Source of the DNA: a virus
Strand: one strand, 5' to 3'
Length of the DNA: 28,391 bases
IMG/VR virus record: IMGVR_UViG_3300045049_000072
Location: 1 to 28,391 of that record
The notes beneath the pieces were generated by a model. That model was not told the DNA's origin, did no database searches, and was given only the letters and a program-made list of their open reading frames with translations. The position numbers were made by a program, and so were the translations under genes. Shown here piece by piece: positions 9,251-16,638 of this stretch. Positions within the stretch are counted from its first letter, which is position 1. The number at the start of each line of letters is the position of its first letter.

Positions 9251-11488
9251 ATGTTATTAAAAAAACAATTACTCAGTCAACAAAATTTAAACAATGCTTA
9301 CTTGTCTTTGATTAATACTCAGGCGCAGAGCATTCAGAGCAATTTAACTGTTAGCGGTGGAGCACTAACGCTGAAAACATCGTTATTTTCTGACAATGCA
9401 AATACGGGGCAGTTAAGAATTAGTCCTCAAGGAAATAACTTGGTTTTATACAATGGAGCAAGCAATCAGCAATTAAGTATATATAGTTCATCTGGAACAG
9501 AGAACACCTATATTACAACCATAAACCAAGCAAACAACCTATCGTATGGATTAATTGATGTAGCTGGCTCTAGTGTTGCTCAATTAAATATTAACTCAAA
9601 TAGTAATAAGCCAGTTTATTTTGGCGGAACAATTACACCAAACCCTGCTTCTTGGGTTGTGCCTAGTGGAACTACTACGCCTCCTGTTTTTAGGGCCATA
9701 GGACCAAGTAGCGATTTTAGGATAACTGTTCAGGATGGAAGCGCAAGATCGGCAATGACTTGGAACTCATATTGGGACAATGTGGCCGCACAACACAAAT
9801 ATATAGTAAGCAATGAACAGGCACTCAGACTGCAATTTGATTCCGTACTTGGGTTCGAGTTGTTAACAGCGACAACAGGAAATGCGAATGGCATAATCAA
9901 TTGGACAACTGGACTTGTAAATGGAATAGATGGAACTGTAAAAATAGGCACAACAACAGGATATAATGGTTCTTCTCTTGTTGTTTACAAATCGGGAGAC
10001 AATTGGCACACAACAATTGGTGATGTAGGTGCTGGTGTATTAAAGATAGGTGGAAATACCAACAACGGTGCCGTAATACAAGCATATAATCAGGCAACTA
10101 GTGCTGTGCGTGATCTGTACCTACAGCGAGACGGTGGTTATGTTGGTATTGGGACAAACTCTCCTGCTGGAAAATTCCATGTTGCAGAAGCCAATTATGA
10201 TTTAAAAACAGGTGGCGACCATTTAACATTACAATCAAATGCCAATATGACAACTACCTTCCCATACTTAGAATTTAGGAATAACTCTGGAACGAGGGGT
10301 ATGTTTTTAGGGTGGGGAAGTAATTCTGGAAAATATGTACAAATGACACTAGAAAACGGCTACAATTTAAACATTAATGGTGGGAATATAGGCATAGAAA
10401 CAAGTAGCCCAGAAAATTCAGAAGGATGGTATAGAGTTATCGATCTACTCGGCGTTGGAAACGCTAAATCTTCTGTTCGTACTGCAAATATCGACTCTCG
10501 AATTATGGTACATGACTCCGGTTGGTTTGGTGCCCCTTCTGGAATGATTATAGGAACAAAAACCAATCATGCGGTGTCGATTGCAACCAATGCATCTAGT
10601 AGATTGACCATTAGCACCGCTGGGAATTTAGGTGTTAATACAACTTCACCCGCCACAAAGTTGCATGTGTACACTGGAGCATCAACTACAAATGATGGTA
10701 TACTAACAGCTTCGCCTAATAAGAGTCTATATATGCTTCCCGATGTAGCGACAGGCTCATACAACCAACTCAATAATGGCGGCGGTCAAACCAGCATTGT
10801 ATATGCCAAGCAATCTGCCGATGATATAAATGGAAATATATTTACCATTGCTCCTTGGTCGGGTTATAACGGCGGTTTAAGTATGAACGGTCAAGGATTT
10901 ATGAATGCAGGAACATTTAGACAAACAGTTATTCCTTTAACTGGCGGGGATGGCCCTTGTCTGTTTGGTAACTTAGATAATCACTATGCTTGGCTACTCC
11001 AAGGCGGCGGCTTCATGTACTTTAAATTTAACAATATTGGCCGATTAACTAATGGCACAACTGGTAGGCCGATGACTTGGGTAATAGGTATCGTTTGTAA
11101 CAATGGCTCGCCGTATGACGGTGCAACAATTCAAATTGCCTATAATAGTGGATCAGGTGGATGGTATAAAACTGTTAATATGACAGGAACTATTCCAACA
11201 TCATCATTGGGTACAGTTAAAGTATTGACTGCTACTGTAAGTGATTTTAATCCATCAGCCATGCAGAACCTTGGGGCAGACTGGCGAATTAATTCACCCG
11301 CAAATCCAGCAAATGGGAATTTTGGAGTTATATTTGCTGTTATGTATGATAGCTGGACAGACTGCTTCCATACATTTGAAGCATATCCCGGCGCGGCTGG
11401 CCCTTATTGGAGTAGAATAGCTGGTCAGTGTAACGCAAGGGGAGCAAGAATGGTGATCCCCGTAGGAACAAATATGTATGCATCATAA
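9251..11488 (+). CDS. Tail fibre protein with GIGTxSP repeats
   Basis: This is a 745-aa fibre protein. It carries at least three copies of a motif typical of long phage fibres and other trimeric beta-structured proteins: YVGIGTNSPAGKFHV, NIGIETSSPENS and NLGVNTTSPATKLHV, spread over about residues 295-480. The N-terminus (LLSQQNLNNAYLSLINTQAQS) is helical and could be the attachment end. The C-terminal about 200 residues are a distinct Gly/Trp-rich domain, probably the receptor-binding tip. No intramolecular chaperone (S74-type) domain is evident. The ribosome binding site is weaker than its neighbours (AAGGCAGGTGAT, well upstream of the ATG). It is the last gene of the tail unit; a strong terminator begins at its stop codon. 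Confidence 0.78.
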   Translation: MLLKKQLLSQQNLNNAYLSLINTQAQSIQSNLTVSGGALTLKTSLFSDNANTGQLRISPQGNNLVLYNGASNQQLSIYSSSGTENTYITTINQANNLSYGLIDVAGSSVAQLNINSNSNKPVYFGGTITPNPASWVVPSGTTTPPVFRAIGPSSDFRITVQDGSARSAMTWNSYWDNVAAQHKYIVSNEQALRLQFDSVLGFELLTATTGNANGIINWTTGLVNGIDGTVKIGTTTGYNGSSLVVYKSGDNWHTTIGDVGAGVLKIGGNTNNGAVIQAYNQATSAVRDLYLQRDGGYVGIGTNSPAGKFHVAEANYDLKTGGDHLTLQSNANMTTTFPYLEFRNNSGTRGMFLGWGSNSGKYVQMTLENGYNLNINGGNIGIETSSPENSEGWYRVIDLLGVGNAKSSVRTANIDSRIMVHDSGWFGAPSGMIIGTKTNHAVSIATNASSRLTISTAGNLGVNTTSPATKLHVYTGASTTNDGILTASPNKSLYMLPDVATGSYNQLNNGGGQTSIVYAKQSADDINGNIFTIAPWSGYNGGLSMNGQGFMNAGTFRQTVIPLTGGDGPCLFGNLDNHYAWLLQGGGFMYFKFNNIGRLTNGTTGRPMTWVIGIVCNNGSPYDGATIQIAYNSGSGGWYKTVNMTGTIPTSSLGTVKVLTATVSDFNPSAMQNLGADWRINSPANPANGNFGVIFAVMYDSWTDCFHTFEAYPGAAGPYWSRIAGQCNARGARMVIPVGTNMYAS

Positions 11489-11511
11489 AGAAGGGCAATT
11501 TCCCTTCTTTT
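11487..11511 (+). terminator. Intrinsic terminator of the tail module
   Basis: A perfect 9-bp stem AAAGAAGGG (11487-11495) pairs with CCCTTCTTT (11502-11510) around a 6-nt loop, with a short T run at the base. It overlaps the stop codon of the last tail fibre gene and lies just before the next promoter, so it separates the tail and HxD transcription units. Confidence 0.85.
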
Positions 11512-11518
11512 ACGTACC

Positions 11519-11547
11519 TTGACTTTATATTATATTTATGATATAAT
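11519..11547 (+). promoter_or_regulatory. Sigma-A-type promoter of the HxD/radical SAM cassette
   Basis: TTGACT (-35, 11519-11524) and TATAAT (-10, 11542-11547) are separated by exactly 17 nt. A 9-bp inverted repeat, ATATTATAT (11527-11535) and ATATAATAT (11541-11549), spans the spacer and overlaps the -10, so it could be an operator, though AT-rich chance pairing is possible. AAGGAGG at 11557-11563 precedes the ATG at 11570. A reading frame that starts at the TTG inside the -35 would be wrong. Confidence 0.85.
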
Positions 11548-11569
11548 ATTATATATAAGGAGGATACCT

Positions 11570-12118
11570 ATGTCGATAAACGGCTCAATATGGATTGATA
11601 GTGCAAGTGGAGCTTTTTGTTTTATAAATGATTCTAATACACAAATATCAATCACAGGAACAAGCCAAGGAACAATTGCAGGAGCAATTCCGGGCAGCAT
11701 ATGGATTCAAGGTGAAGACTTTCATTATATAGATGCACAAAACAATCACAGGATCATTTCTAGTAGCGCTGTTACAACAATCTCAGGATCAATTCCCGGC
11801 AGTTTATGGGTCGAGAGCGGTGCATTAAAATATATAAGTGCTAGCAATACAAAAAGAACTGCTGGTGTACATACTGATACTCATAGCGATTCAAGCCATA
11901 GTGACGGTACAACTCATGGTGACAGTAGTACTACACATTATGATTGGACAAATACTGGACATAGTGATTCAAGCGGATATTATTCAGATGGAACACCTTG
12001 GCATTTTGACGCTGTTTATGCGCATACGGATACACCGGGAAGCCACTATGACAATTCTTCTGTACACTATGATAATGGAGTAACAAGTCATTCCGATAGC
12101 CATACGGATCACTACTAA
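11570..12118 (+). CDS. HxD-repeat protein, putative radical-SAM-modified precursor
   Basis: This is a 182-aa protein that starts at ATG 11570 with a perfect AAGGAGG 6 nt upstream. The N-terminal half has three diverged copies of a 35-37-residue beta-type repeat beginning GSIWID (residue 5), GSIWIQ (42) and GSLWVE (77). The C-terminal 82 residues (101-182) are almost only His, Asp, Ser, Thr, Gly and Tyr and contain twelve His-x-Asp motifs (His 101, 105, 110, 116, 123, 131, 145, 152, 159, 166, 174, 178) plus one degenerate YSD. The only Cys is C17. It is first in a promoter-driven unit and is followed after 17 nt by a radical SAM/SPASM enzyme, so it may be the modified substrate, with the repeat half as leader or structural base. 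Alternatively it could be a tail protein binding metal through HxD. No family was recognised with certainty. Confidence 0.72.
   Translation: MSINGSIWIDSASGAFCFINDSNTQISITGTSQGTIAGAIPGSIWIQGEDFHYIDAQNNHRIISSSAVTTISGSIPGSLWVESGALKYISASNTKRTAGVHTDTHSDSSHSDGTTHGDSSTTHYDWTNTGHSDSSGYYSDGTPWHFDAVYAHTDTPGSHYDNSSVHYDNGVTSHSDSHTDHY
11870..12115 (+). repeat. Twelve-fold His-x-Asp motif region
   Basis: This region codes for residues 101-182 of the HxD protein. Successive HxD motifs are spaced 4-8 residues apart in the first half, with one 14-residue gap bridged by a YSD variant. Three consecutive intervals are exactly seven residues (145, 152, 159, 166). The x position is S, T, Y, G or F. The DNA copies differ in codon use, so the repeat is held at protein level and is not a recent DNA duplication. 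Confidence 0.85.
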
Positions 12119-12135
12119 AGGAAAGGAAGATAAGA

Positions 12136-13329
12136 ATGGGACACAGTATTAAAAATACAATTGAATGCAATATGGGATGTACATACTGCTATGAATCAAC
12201 ATCACGAAAAAGCAACAAGCGTAATGGAGTACAGCTAGGATACAATGTAGATAAGATTATTGAGTTTATTGAAAACGAAGATAACAATGTGCTTCGTTTT
12301 CCTAATTTGCATGGTGGTGAGCCACTATTAACACCAAAGGAAGAAAATGAAAAATTACTTAAATATATATATGAGAAGTTCGGAGAAACCAGTATTCAAA
12401 CTAATGGCATTCTTATAGACCAAGATTATATTGATATGTTTAAAAAATATAATACGCAAGTTGGAGTAAGTATTGATGGTCACGAAGAACTAAATGACGG
12501 TCGATGGATGGGGAGCTTGGAAAAAACAAGGGCTACCACAGCTAAAACAATTGATAATATTAAATGGATGAAGCGAGAAGGCATTAGGGTTGGTCTTATT
12601 ATTGTCGTTAGCAAGAAAAATGGAACAAAAGAAAAGATCGAAAAACTACAAGAGTTCTTACTTATGATGCGAAGTATCGGTGTTAATGGAGGACGATTAA
12701 ATCTTATTGAACTTGACTTTCCTGAGCTAGCAGATGAGCTAGAGCTTAGCAAAGAAGATGCTATCTATTTCCATAGAAACATGCCTAAATTTTTGCGCAA
12801 AAATGGATTGCGATTTGCACCGTTTACCGATGTAGTTGATGCATTGCTTGGATATAAGCATGGAACATGTGTAACAAAACAATGTGATCCATTTCATACT
12901 TTAGGAGAGCAACCTATTTATGGAGATGGAACAAAGGGAAATTGTCTAAGAACTTCTAAAGATGGAGTTCTCAACCTTGCAGAAAATGTGAAGGGTATTA
13001 ATCGAGTATCAAATGAAAGATATTCAATTTTAAGGCAGATACCTATGGAAGAAGGCGGTTGTGGAGGTTGTCGTTACTGGTCAATCTGTAGCGCACACTG
13101 TCCCGGAACAGCAGAAGATGGAGATTGGAGAAATAAGACTTCGCATTGTGCCATATATAAAGCCATGTTTGAAGAGACAGAAAGAGATTTGAAGCAGATG
13201 TTGCCGGGACTTAAATTAACAACAGAGCATCCAGAAGTTCCACCGCAACAAATGTTTGATCTTATTAATAGCGGGATAGCTAGTGTTTATGTGTTTAGAG
13301 GAATGGCAGAGAATAGGAGTGCTTTTTAA
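12136..13329 (+). CDS. Radical SAM enzyme with SPASM domain, likely peptide maturase
   Basis: This is a 397-aa protein with an ATG start behind AAAGGAAG at 12122-12129. The radical SAM cluster motif CxxxCxxC is C11, C15, C18. HGGEP at 59-63 is the SAM-binding GGE motif, followed by QTNG (89) and SIDG (112). A full SPASM signature is present: C250, then G265 and C270 (Gx4C), then C309, C312, C318 and C322 spaced Cx2Cx5Cx3C, then C338. SPASM enzymes use extra FeS clusters and typically modify peptide side chains in RiPP and quinohemoprotein-type pathways. The gene follows the HxD protein by 17 nt and overlaps the next gene by one base (TAATG), so the three are co-expressed. The enzyme class is very secure; substrate and reaction are inferred. 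Confidence 0.93.
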   Translation: MGHSIKNTIECNMGCTYCYESTSRKSNKRNGVQLGYNVDKIIEFIENEDNNVLRFPNLHGGEPLLTPKEENEKLLKYIYEKFGETSIQTNGILIDQDYIDMFKKYNTQVGVSIDGHEELNDGRWMGSLEKTRATTAKTIDNIKWMKREGIRVGLIIVVSKKNGTKEKIEKLQEFLLMMRSIGVNGGRLNLIELDFPELADELELSKEDAIYFHRNMPKFLRKNGLRFAPFTDVVDALLGYKHGTCVTKQCDPFHTLGEQPIYGDGTKGNCLRTSKDGVLNLAENVKGINRVSNERYSILRQIPMEEGGCGGCRYWSICSAHCPGTAEDGDWRNKTSHCAIYKAMFEETERDLKQMLPGLKLTTEHPEVPPQQMFDLINSGIASVYVFRGMAENRSAF

Positions 13330-14168
13330 TGGAAAGGGAAGTCCACAATATTACAGTTCCATATTTAGTTAGATTCTCATGGGCTACTGGTGAGGCCATG
13401 AGACAATGGGATGATAAGCTTCTAAATAGTAGAATATTTTTACAAAATACTCTGCCAAAGCTCATTGTTGACAATGGTTTTGCAAAATTTGCTCCAATTA
13501 TTCCATTGGAAGATGAAGAATTTAGCCATGTAGCAGACGCATTTATCGCTAGCTTCTACAATTCTAGATGGACAACGGACTACGACATTATTCGTAATAT
13601 GGGCGACAGAACATTCCCTGCTCAGTTATATGGTAACTACGAATGTGATTTTGATTTGAGCAACAGATGGGATATTTATCGTGATCTGTGGCAACTAGCT
13701 CTTGCCCCTGAGTGCTGTAAGAAAGCGTATTTTGATAGTCCATACAAAGACCCGTATCATCATCTTTATGATTCGGCGGCGGGGAAAATTAAAAAACTTC
13801 CAAGTATAGGAATGAATTGTTTGCTAGCGCCAATAGGGTTTTATGTTAGCCCAATTGTTCCATGTTCAATAGAATGTAAACATGCCCATACTAGATCAAT
13901 GATGATTGAAGAACTAATTATGCAAGCAGACTACGGTATTTATGAAACATTAAAGATGTTAATGGAAATGCCCGTTAGAATTGACAGCTACAGGGGAATT
14001 TCGCTAGTAGATACTCCTATGTTTAAAGGGGAATTTACTACTGACGCATATAAAGGCAAATATATTTTAGATGTGAAAGTTAAAAATCCTGAGCTATTCA
14101 GCTATGAACATGATTGGGTTGCAAAAGGAGCCAGATTTCCATTCAAGGGCATCTTTAATTTGTCCTAA
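13329..14168 (+). CDS. Unknown Cys-containing protein coupled to the radical SAM enzyme
   Basis: This is a 279-aa protein whose ATG overlaps the radical SAM stop codon, suggesting translational coupling. It has no signal peptide or membrane segment. Cysteines are at 106, 129-130 (APECC), 164, 179 and 183 (VPCSIEC). The arrangement PxCC, then an NxLL stretch, then PCSxxC recalls the DUF483-like group from memory, but I cannot confirm this. The cysteines could bind metal or an FeS cluster. Position suggests an accessory or partner of the maturase: a second modifying enzyme, precursor-binding factor or delivery protein. An independent phage function is also possible. Confidence 0.6.
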   Translation: MEREVHNITVPYLVRFSWATGEAMRQWDDKLLNSRIFLQNTLPKLIVDNGFAKFAPIIPLEDEEFSHVADAFIASFYNSRWTTDYDIIRNMGDRTFPAQLYGNYECDFDLSNRWDIYRDLWQLALAPECCKKAYFDSPYKDPYHHLYDSAAGKIKKLPSIGMNCLLAPIGFYVSPIVPCSIECKHAHTRSMMIEELIMQADYGIYETLKMLMEMPVRIDSYRGISLVDTPMFKGEFTTDAYKGKYILDVKVKNPELFSYEHDWVAKGARFPFKGIFNLS

Positions 14169-14203
14169 AGAAGTTTTTGTATCATAAGGAGGTCGGCAAT
14201 CAA

Positions 14204-14560
14204 ATGTGGATTAAGCTAATAAATACTACTGTCATTCCAAACCAAGAATTGATTCTAGATGAGAATTTTTTGTTGCAGTGTGATTACAGGGTTAATTCTA
14301 TAAAAAGAGCTGTCATTGCATGTATGAGAATATTAGATTTAAGTAACTCTGATACCCTTGAGACAAAGATCAAAGATTTTATTAGCCTTGAGGATTTTAA
14401 AATTGAACTATATTCTGGTGATGCAGTGGTTAAGTCGTTTAGAGGGTGTTTTAGTAATTATTTTATACAAGACACATCAAATGGAATAGTTGAAAGGGCA
14501 GAGTTTACAGCGGGATTTAAAAATATAGACGGTGCTCTTGTTCAGCAGTCGGGAGGGTAA
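14204..14560 (+). CDS. Small phage protein of unknown function
   Basis: This is a 118-aa protein. The ATG at 14204 is chosen because AAGGAGG lies at 14186-14192; a TTG at 14177 in the same frame sits upstream of that site. It looks like a mixed alpha/beta soluble protein with three Cys and no membrane segment or signal peptide. It lies between the radical SAM-linked gene and the lysis genes. It could belong to either cassette, or be a small tail protein. No family was recognised. Confidence 0.7.
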   Translation: MWIKLINTTVIPNQELILDENFLLQCDYRVNSIKRAVIACMRILDLSNSDTLETKIKDFISLEDFKIELYSGDAVVKSFRGCFSNYFIQDTSNGIVERAEFTAGFKNIDGALVQQSGG

Positions 14561-14567
14561 ACAGAAA

Positions 14568-14816
14568 ATGGAATTAACTGGACTATTCGATTTTATTAAG
14601 AATTTCGGATTTCCAATCGTTATTGCTGGATGGGCTATTTGGAGATTAGATAATCATTGGAGCAAGGGTTCTAATATTTACATAACCCTAAACAGCATTG
14701 ATGATGATGTTGCAGAGATAAAGGAAACAGTAAAGAGAATCGTAGAAATTCAGACAGAACTAGTGACCACGATGAAGATTATCCAAACAATTATTGGCGG
14801 TGAGTTTAGGAAATGA
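14568..14816 (+). CDS. Small membrane protein, holin-like candidate
   Basis: This is an 82-aa protein. The ATG at 14568 follows GGGAGGG (14551-14557), which overlaps the previous stop region. Residues about 13-26 (FGFPIVIAGWAIWR) form one hydrophobic segment. The rest (about 40-80) is an amphipathic, probably coiled-coil helix rich in Ile, Glu and Lys. This architecture recalls BhlA/XhlA-type holin or haemolysin-associated proteins. It overlaps the next gene by 4 nt (ATGA), in a string of small membrane proteins ahead of the endolysin. Role inferred from architecture and context. Confidence 0.6.
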   Translation: MELTGLFDFIKNFGFPIVIAGWAIWRLDNHWSKGSNIYITLNSIDDDVAEIKETVKRIVEIQTELVTTMKIIQTIIGGEFRK

Positions 14817-15031
14817 TTCTAAATATAGTATATATGATTGTTGGTTTTTTGGTCGGGTTTTTAATTAAGCATGAAATAGATATTAGGCAACGAAAAAAAA
14901 GAATACAGCAACAACAAATGAAAATAGCAAAAAAGATCGAACCTTTTGATGAGACTCTTTCCATGATTAGGGATTTGAATGAAAGTCTTCTTAGTATGCA
15001 AAACAACAATCAAAGAAGAGGGGTGCATTGA
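14813..15031 (+). CDS. Small single-pass membrane protein in the lysis module
   Basis: This is a 72-aa protein. It has an N-terminal transmembrane segment (residues about 2-18) followed by a very basic stretch (RQRKKRIQQQQMKIAKK) and an amphipathic helix. Its ATG overlaps the previous stop by 4 nt and its own stop overlaps the next ATG by 1 nt (TGATG), so it is translationally coupled on both sides. The basic cytoplasmic tail is compatible with a holin, antiholin or tail/lysis accessory protein. No family was recognised. Confidence 0.6.
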   Translation: MILNIVYMIVGFLVGFLIKHEIDIRQRKKRIQQQQMKIAKKIEPFDETLSMIRDLNESLLSMQNNNQRRGVH

Positions 15032-15357
15032 TGTTTCTTATTTTTGTATATGTTTTTTCTGTTATTACTTGGGGAATTGTGTTATTTGATTTAGGTCAAG
15101 CAGTTTTTTCAAGTATTAAGTATAAAACAGATACTCCTAAATTACTAATTCCTTTAGCTTTTGTTTCACTTGCGCTTGTGGTGGAAAATGGATATTTCTT
15201 AGTAGCGAATATAGTTAGGTATTTTATAGACCCCGCCCAGTATGCTTTGTTTGTACAGCAAGACAATTTATTTTTAGTTAAGATTGGAATAGCAGTCTCA
15301 GGATTTTTGATGGTGCTGATGATGCGTTCAGATAAAAAAACCAAAATAAGAGGATGA
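15031..15357 (+). CDS. Three-helix membrane protein, holin candidate
   Basis: This is a 108-aa protein starting at ATG 15031, with GAGGGG at 15018-15023; the TTG just before the ATG has poorer spacing. Three hydrophobic segments are visible (about 2-26, 38-62 and 82-97), followed by a short basic tail (RSDKKTKIRG). Three membrane helices, a charged C-terminus and a position directly before the endolysin fit a class I holin, but another LLH-type holin candidate lies after the endolysin, so the assignment is open. Confidence 0.55.
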   Translation: MFLIFVYVFSVITWGIVLFDLGQAVFSSIKYKTDTPKLLIPLAFVSLALVVENGYFLVANIVRYFIDPAQYALFVQQDNLFLVKIGIAVSGFLMVLMMRSDKKTKIRG

Positions 15358-15363
15358 TAAAAA

Positions 15364-16167
15364 ATGGCAACAGGTATAGACTACACATCACACACAACAG
15401 TAGATTTAGCTAACAAAATAAAGTCATCAGGGTATGATTTTGTATGTAGGTACTTGGCTCCTGATAGTAGTTCTTGGAAAAAACTAACCAAGGATGAAGC
15501 ACAAATATTGTTGAATGCCGGACTAAACATTGTTTCTGTTTGGGAACAAGGAGCAAAAAATGCATTGGGAGGTAAAACATCTGGAACAGCAGATGGTAAA
15601 CTAGCATTTGCAGAGGCAATCAAAGTGGGGCAGCCAAAAGGATCAGCTATATATTTTGCTATTGATTTTGAAGCATCAGCTAGCCAAATGGATGCAATCG
15701 AAGCATATCTAAATGCAGCGGGAGATCAAATCACAGGCTACGAAGTCGGTGTCTATGGTTCATATTCCGTCATAGAAGAAATGGCTAAGCGAGGGGCTTG
15801 TAAGCATTTTTGGCAAACATTAGCATGGAGCCAAGGCAAAAAATCATCACACGCAAATCTATACCAATCTGACAATGATGTAAAAGAACTCGGTCTTGAT
15901 ATTGACCATGATGAATCCTATGAGAATGTTGGATTTTGGATAGATAACACAAAGAAGGGTGACAAAAAAATGGATTTTACAATTCAAGAATGGCAACAAC
16001 TTGGGAATGCTCTTGACGGATTATATCATAAGGGTTTAATTAATGATTACACTTGGGCTGATAAGGCATACAAACAAGAGCTTTCTGCCGAACAAATTGC
16101 AAGACTTAACATGATTATTTTTGCTAGATCACAAGGAATCGACACTGATAAAAATATCCAATGGTAA
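15364..16167 (+). CDS. Endolysin with DUF1906 glycoside-hydrolase-like domain
   Basis: This is a 267-aa protein. Residues 1-190 match the DUF1906 (Rv2525c-like) TIM-barrel family related to GH25 muramidases: GIDYTS at 4-9 with the early Asp, IVSVWEQG (57-63), and an acidic pair DFE at 101-103 after YFAI, likely catalytic. No signal peptide, so release depends on a holin. The last about 65 residues (MDFTIQEWQQLG onward) form a separate small helical domain joined by a KKGDKK linker, perhaps wall binding. An in-frame ATG with its own upstream AAGGG starts this domain (see separate entry). The gene lies between candidate holins. Confidence 0.82.
   Translation: MATGIDYTSHTTVDLANKIKSSGYDFVCRYLAPDSSSWKKLTKDEAQILLNAGLNIVSVWEQGAKNALGGKTSGTADGKLAFAEAIKVGQPKGSAIYFAIDFEASASQMDAIEAYLNAAGDQITGYEVGVYGSYSVIEEMAKRGACKHFWQTLAWSQGKKSSHANLYQSDNDVKELGLDIDHDESYENVGFWIDNTKKGDKKMDFTIQEWQQLGNALDGLYHKGLINDYTWADKAYKQELSAEQIARLNMIIFARSQGIDTDKNIQW
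15955..15972 (+). promoter_or_regulatory. Possible internal translation start in the endolysin
   Basis: AAGGG at 15955-15959 lies 10 nt before an in-frame ATG at 15970, exactly at the junction between the catalytic domain and the C-terminal domain. Initiation here would give a separate 66-aa C-terminal domain. Such secondary starts are known in several Gram-positive phage endolysins, where the extra chain assembles with the full-length enzyme. Spacing is slightly long, so this is a candidate only. Confidence 0.4.
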
Positions 16168-16179
16168 AAAGGAGAGAAA

Positions 16180-16596
16180 ATGAAAATGTTTATTGAGAAT
16201 CTATTTGTACAATATTGGGGAATTGCCGCTTTAGCCGTATTAGGTGTAGCATACTTTGTAACACACAAAAAAATCGCGCTTGCTTATGCTAAAAGGAAGA
16301 TTTCTTCTTTAATGCTTGCGGCAGAAAAGGGCGCAGAAGATTTAGTATTAAGCAACGGGCAAGCTAAACTACAATGGGTAGTAGACAAGGGATACGATAT
16401 TATGCCATCTGCCGTTCGTTTATTCATTAGTAAACCATTGTTTACTACATTGGTCCAAATTTTGTTTAACGAAGCAAAGGGATTGGTTGAATCACACAAA
16501 AAAGCACAGCCAGCAGTTGCTTCTGTTGCTGTAGTTGCGCCAATAACCAGCCCTCTTACTATTTCTGGCAATACAGTTTCCGGTTCTAATGGTTAA
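16180..16596 (+). CDS. LLH-family-type holin-like protein
   Basis: This is a 138-aa protein. It has one N-terminal transmembrane segment (about 9-27, YWGIAALAVLGVAYFV) followed by a basic amphipathic helix and the stretch LMLAAEKGAEDLVLSNGQAKLQWVV, split here only as a pattern: AAE, then K-WVV, typical of phage holins of the LLH family. The C-terminus is a low-complexity Ala/Val/Pro/Ser/Gly tail. It follows the endolysin by 12 nt with AAAAAGGAGAG upstream. A second ATG at 16186 would also fit the ribosome binding site. It is the last gene before the PhoH promoter. Confidence 0.68.
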   Translation: MKMFIENLFVQYWGIAALAVLGVAYFVTHKKIALAYAKRKISSLMLAAEKGAEDLVLSNGQAKLQWVVDKGYDIMPSAVRLFISKPLFTTLVQILFNEAKGLVESHKKAQPAVASVAVVAPITSPLTISGNTVSGSNG

Positions 16597-16600
16597 TTCC

Positions 16601-16630
16601 TTGACAAAATTGATATAATTCAAGTATAAT
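16601..16630 (+). promoter_or_regulatory. Sigma-A-type promoter of the phoH-like gene
   Basis: TTGACA (16601-16606) and TATAAT (16625-16630) are 18 nt apart. A second TATAAT lies in the spacer at 16614-16619, 11 nt before the true -10. The start codon is about 90 nt downstream, leaving a long untranslated leader. Confidence 0.85.
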
Positions 16631-16638
16631 ATAAGTAA

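Noticed and set aside
11838-12083. Other-frame and reverse-strand open frames over the HxD region
   Set aside because: They arise from the low-complexity DNA. The frame with promoter, AAGGAGG site and repeated motif is the real gene.
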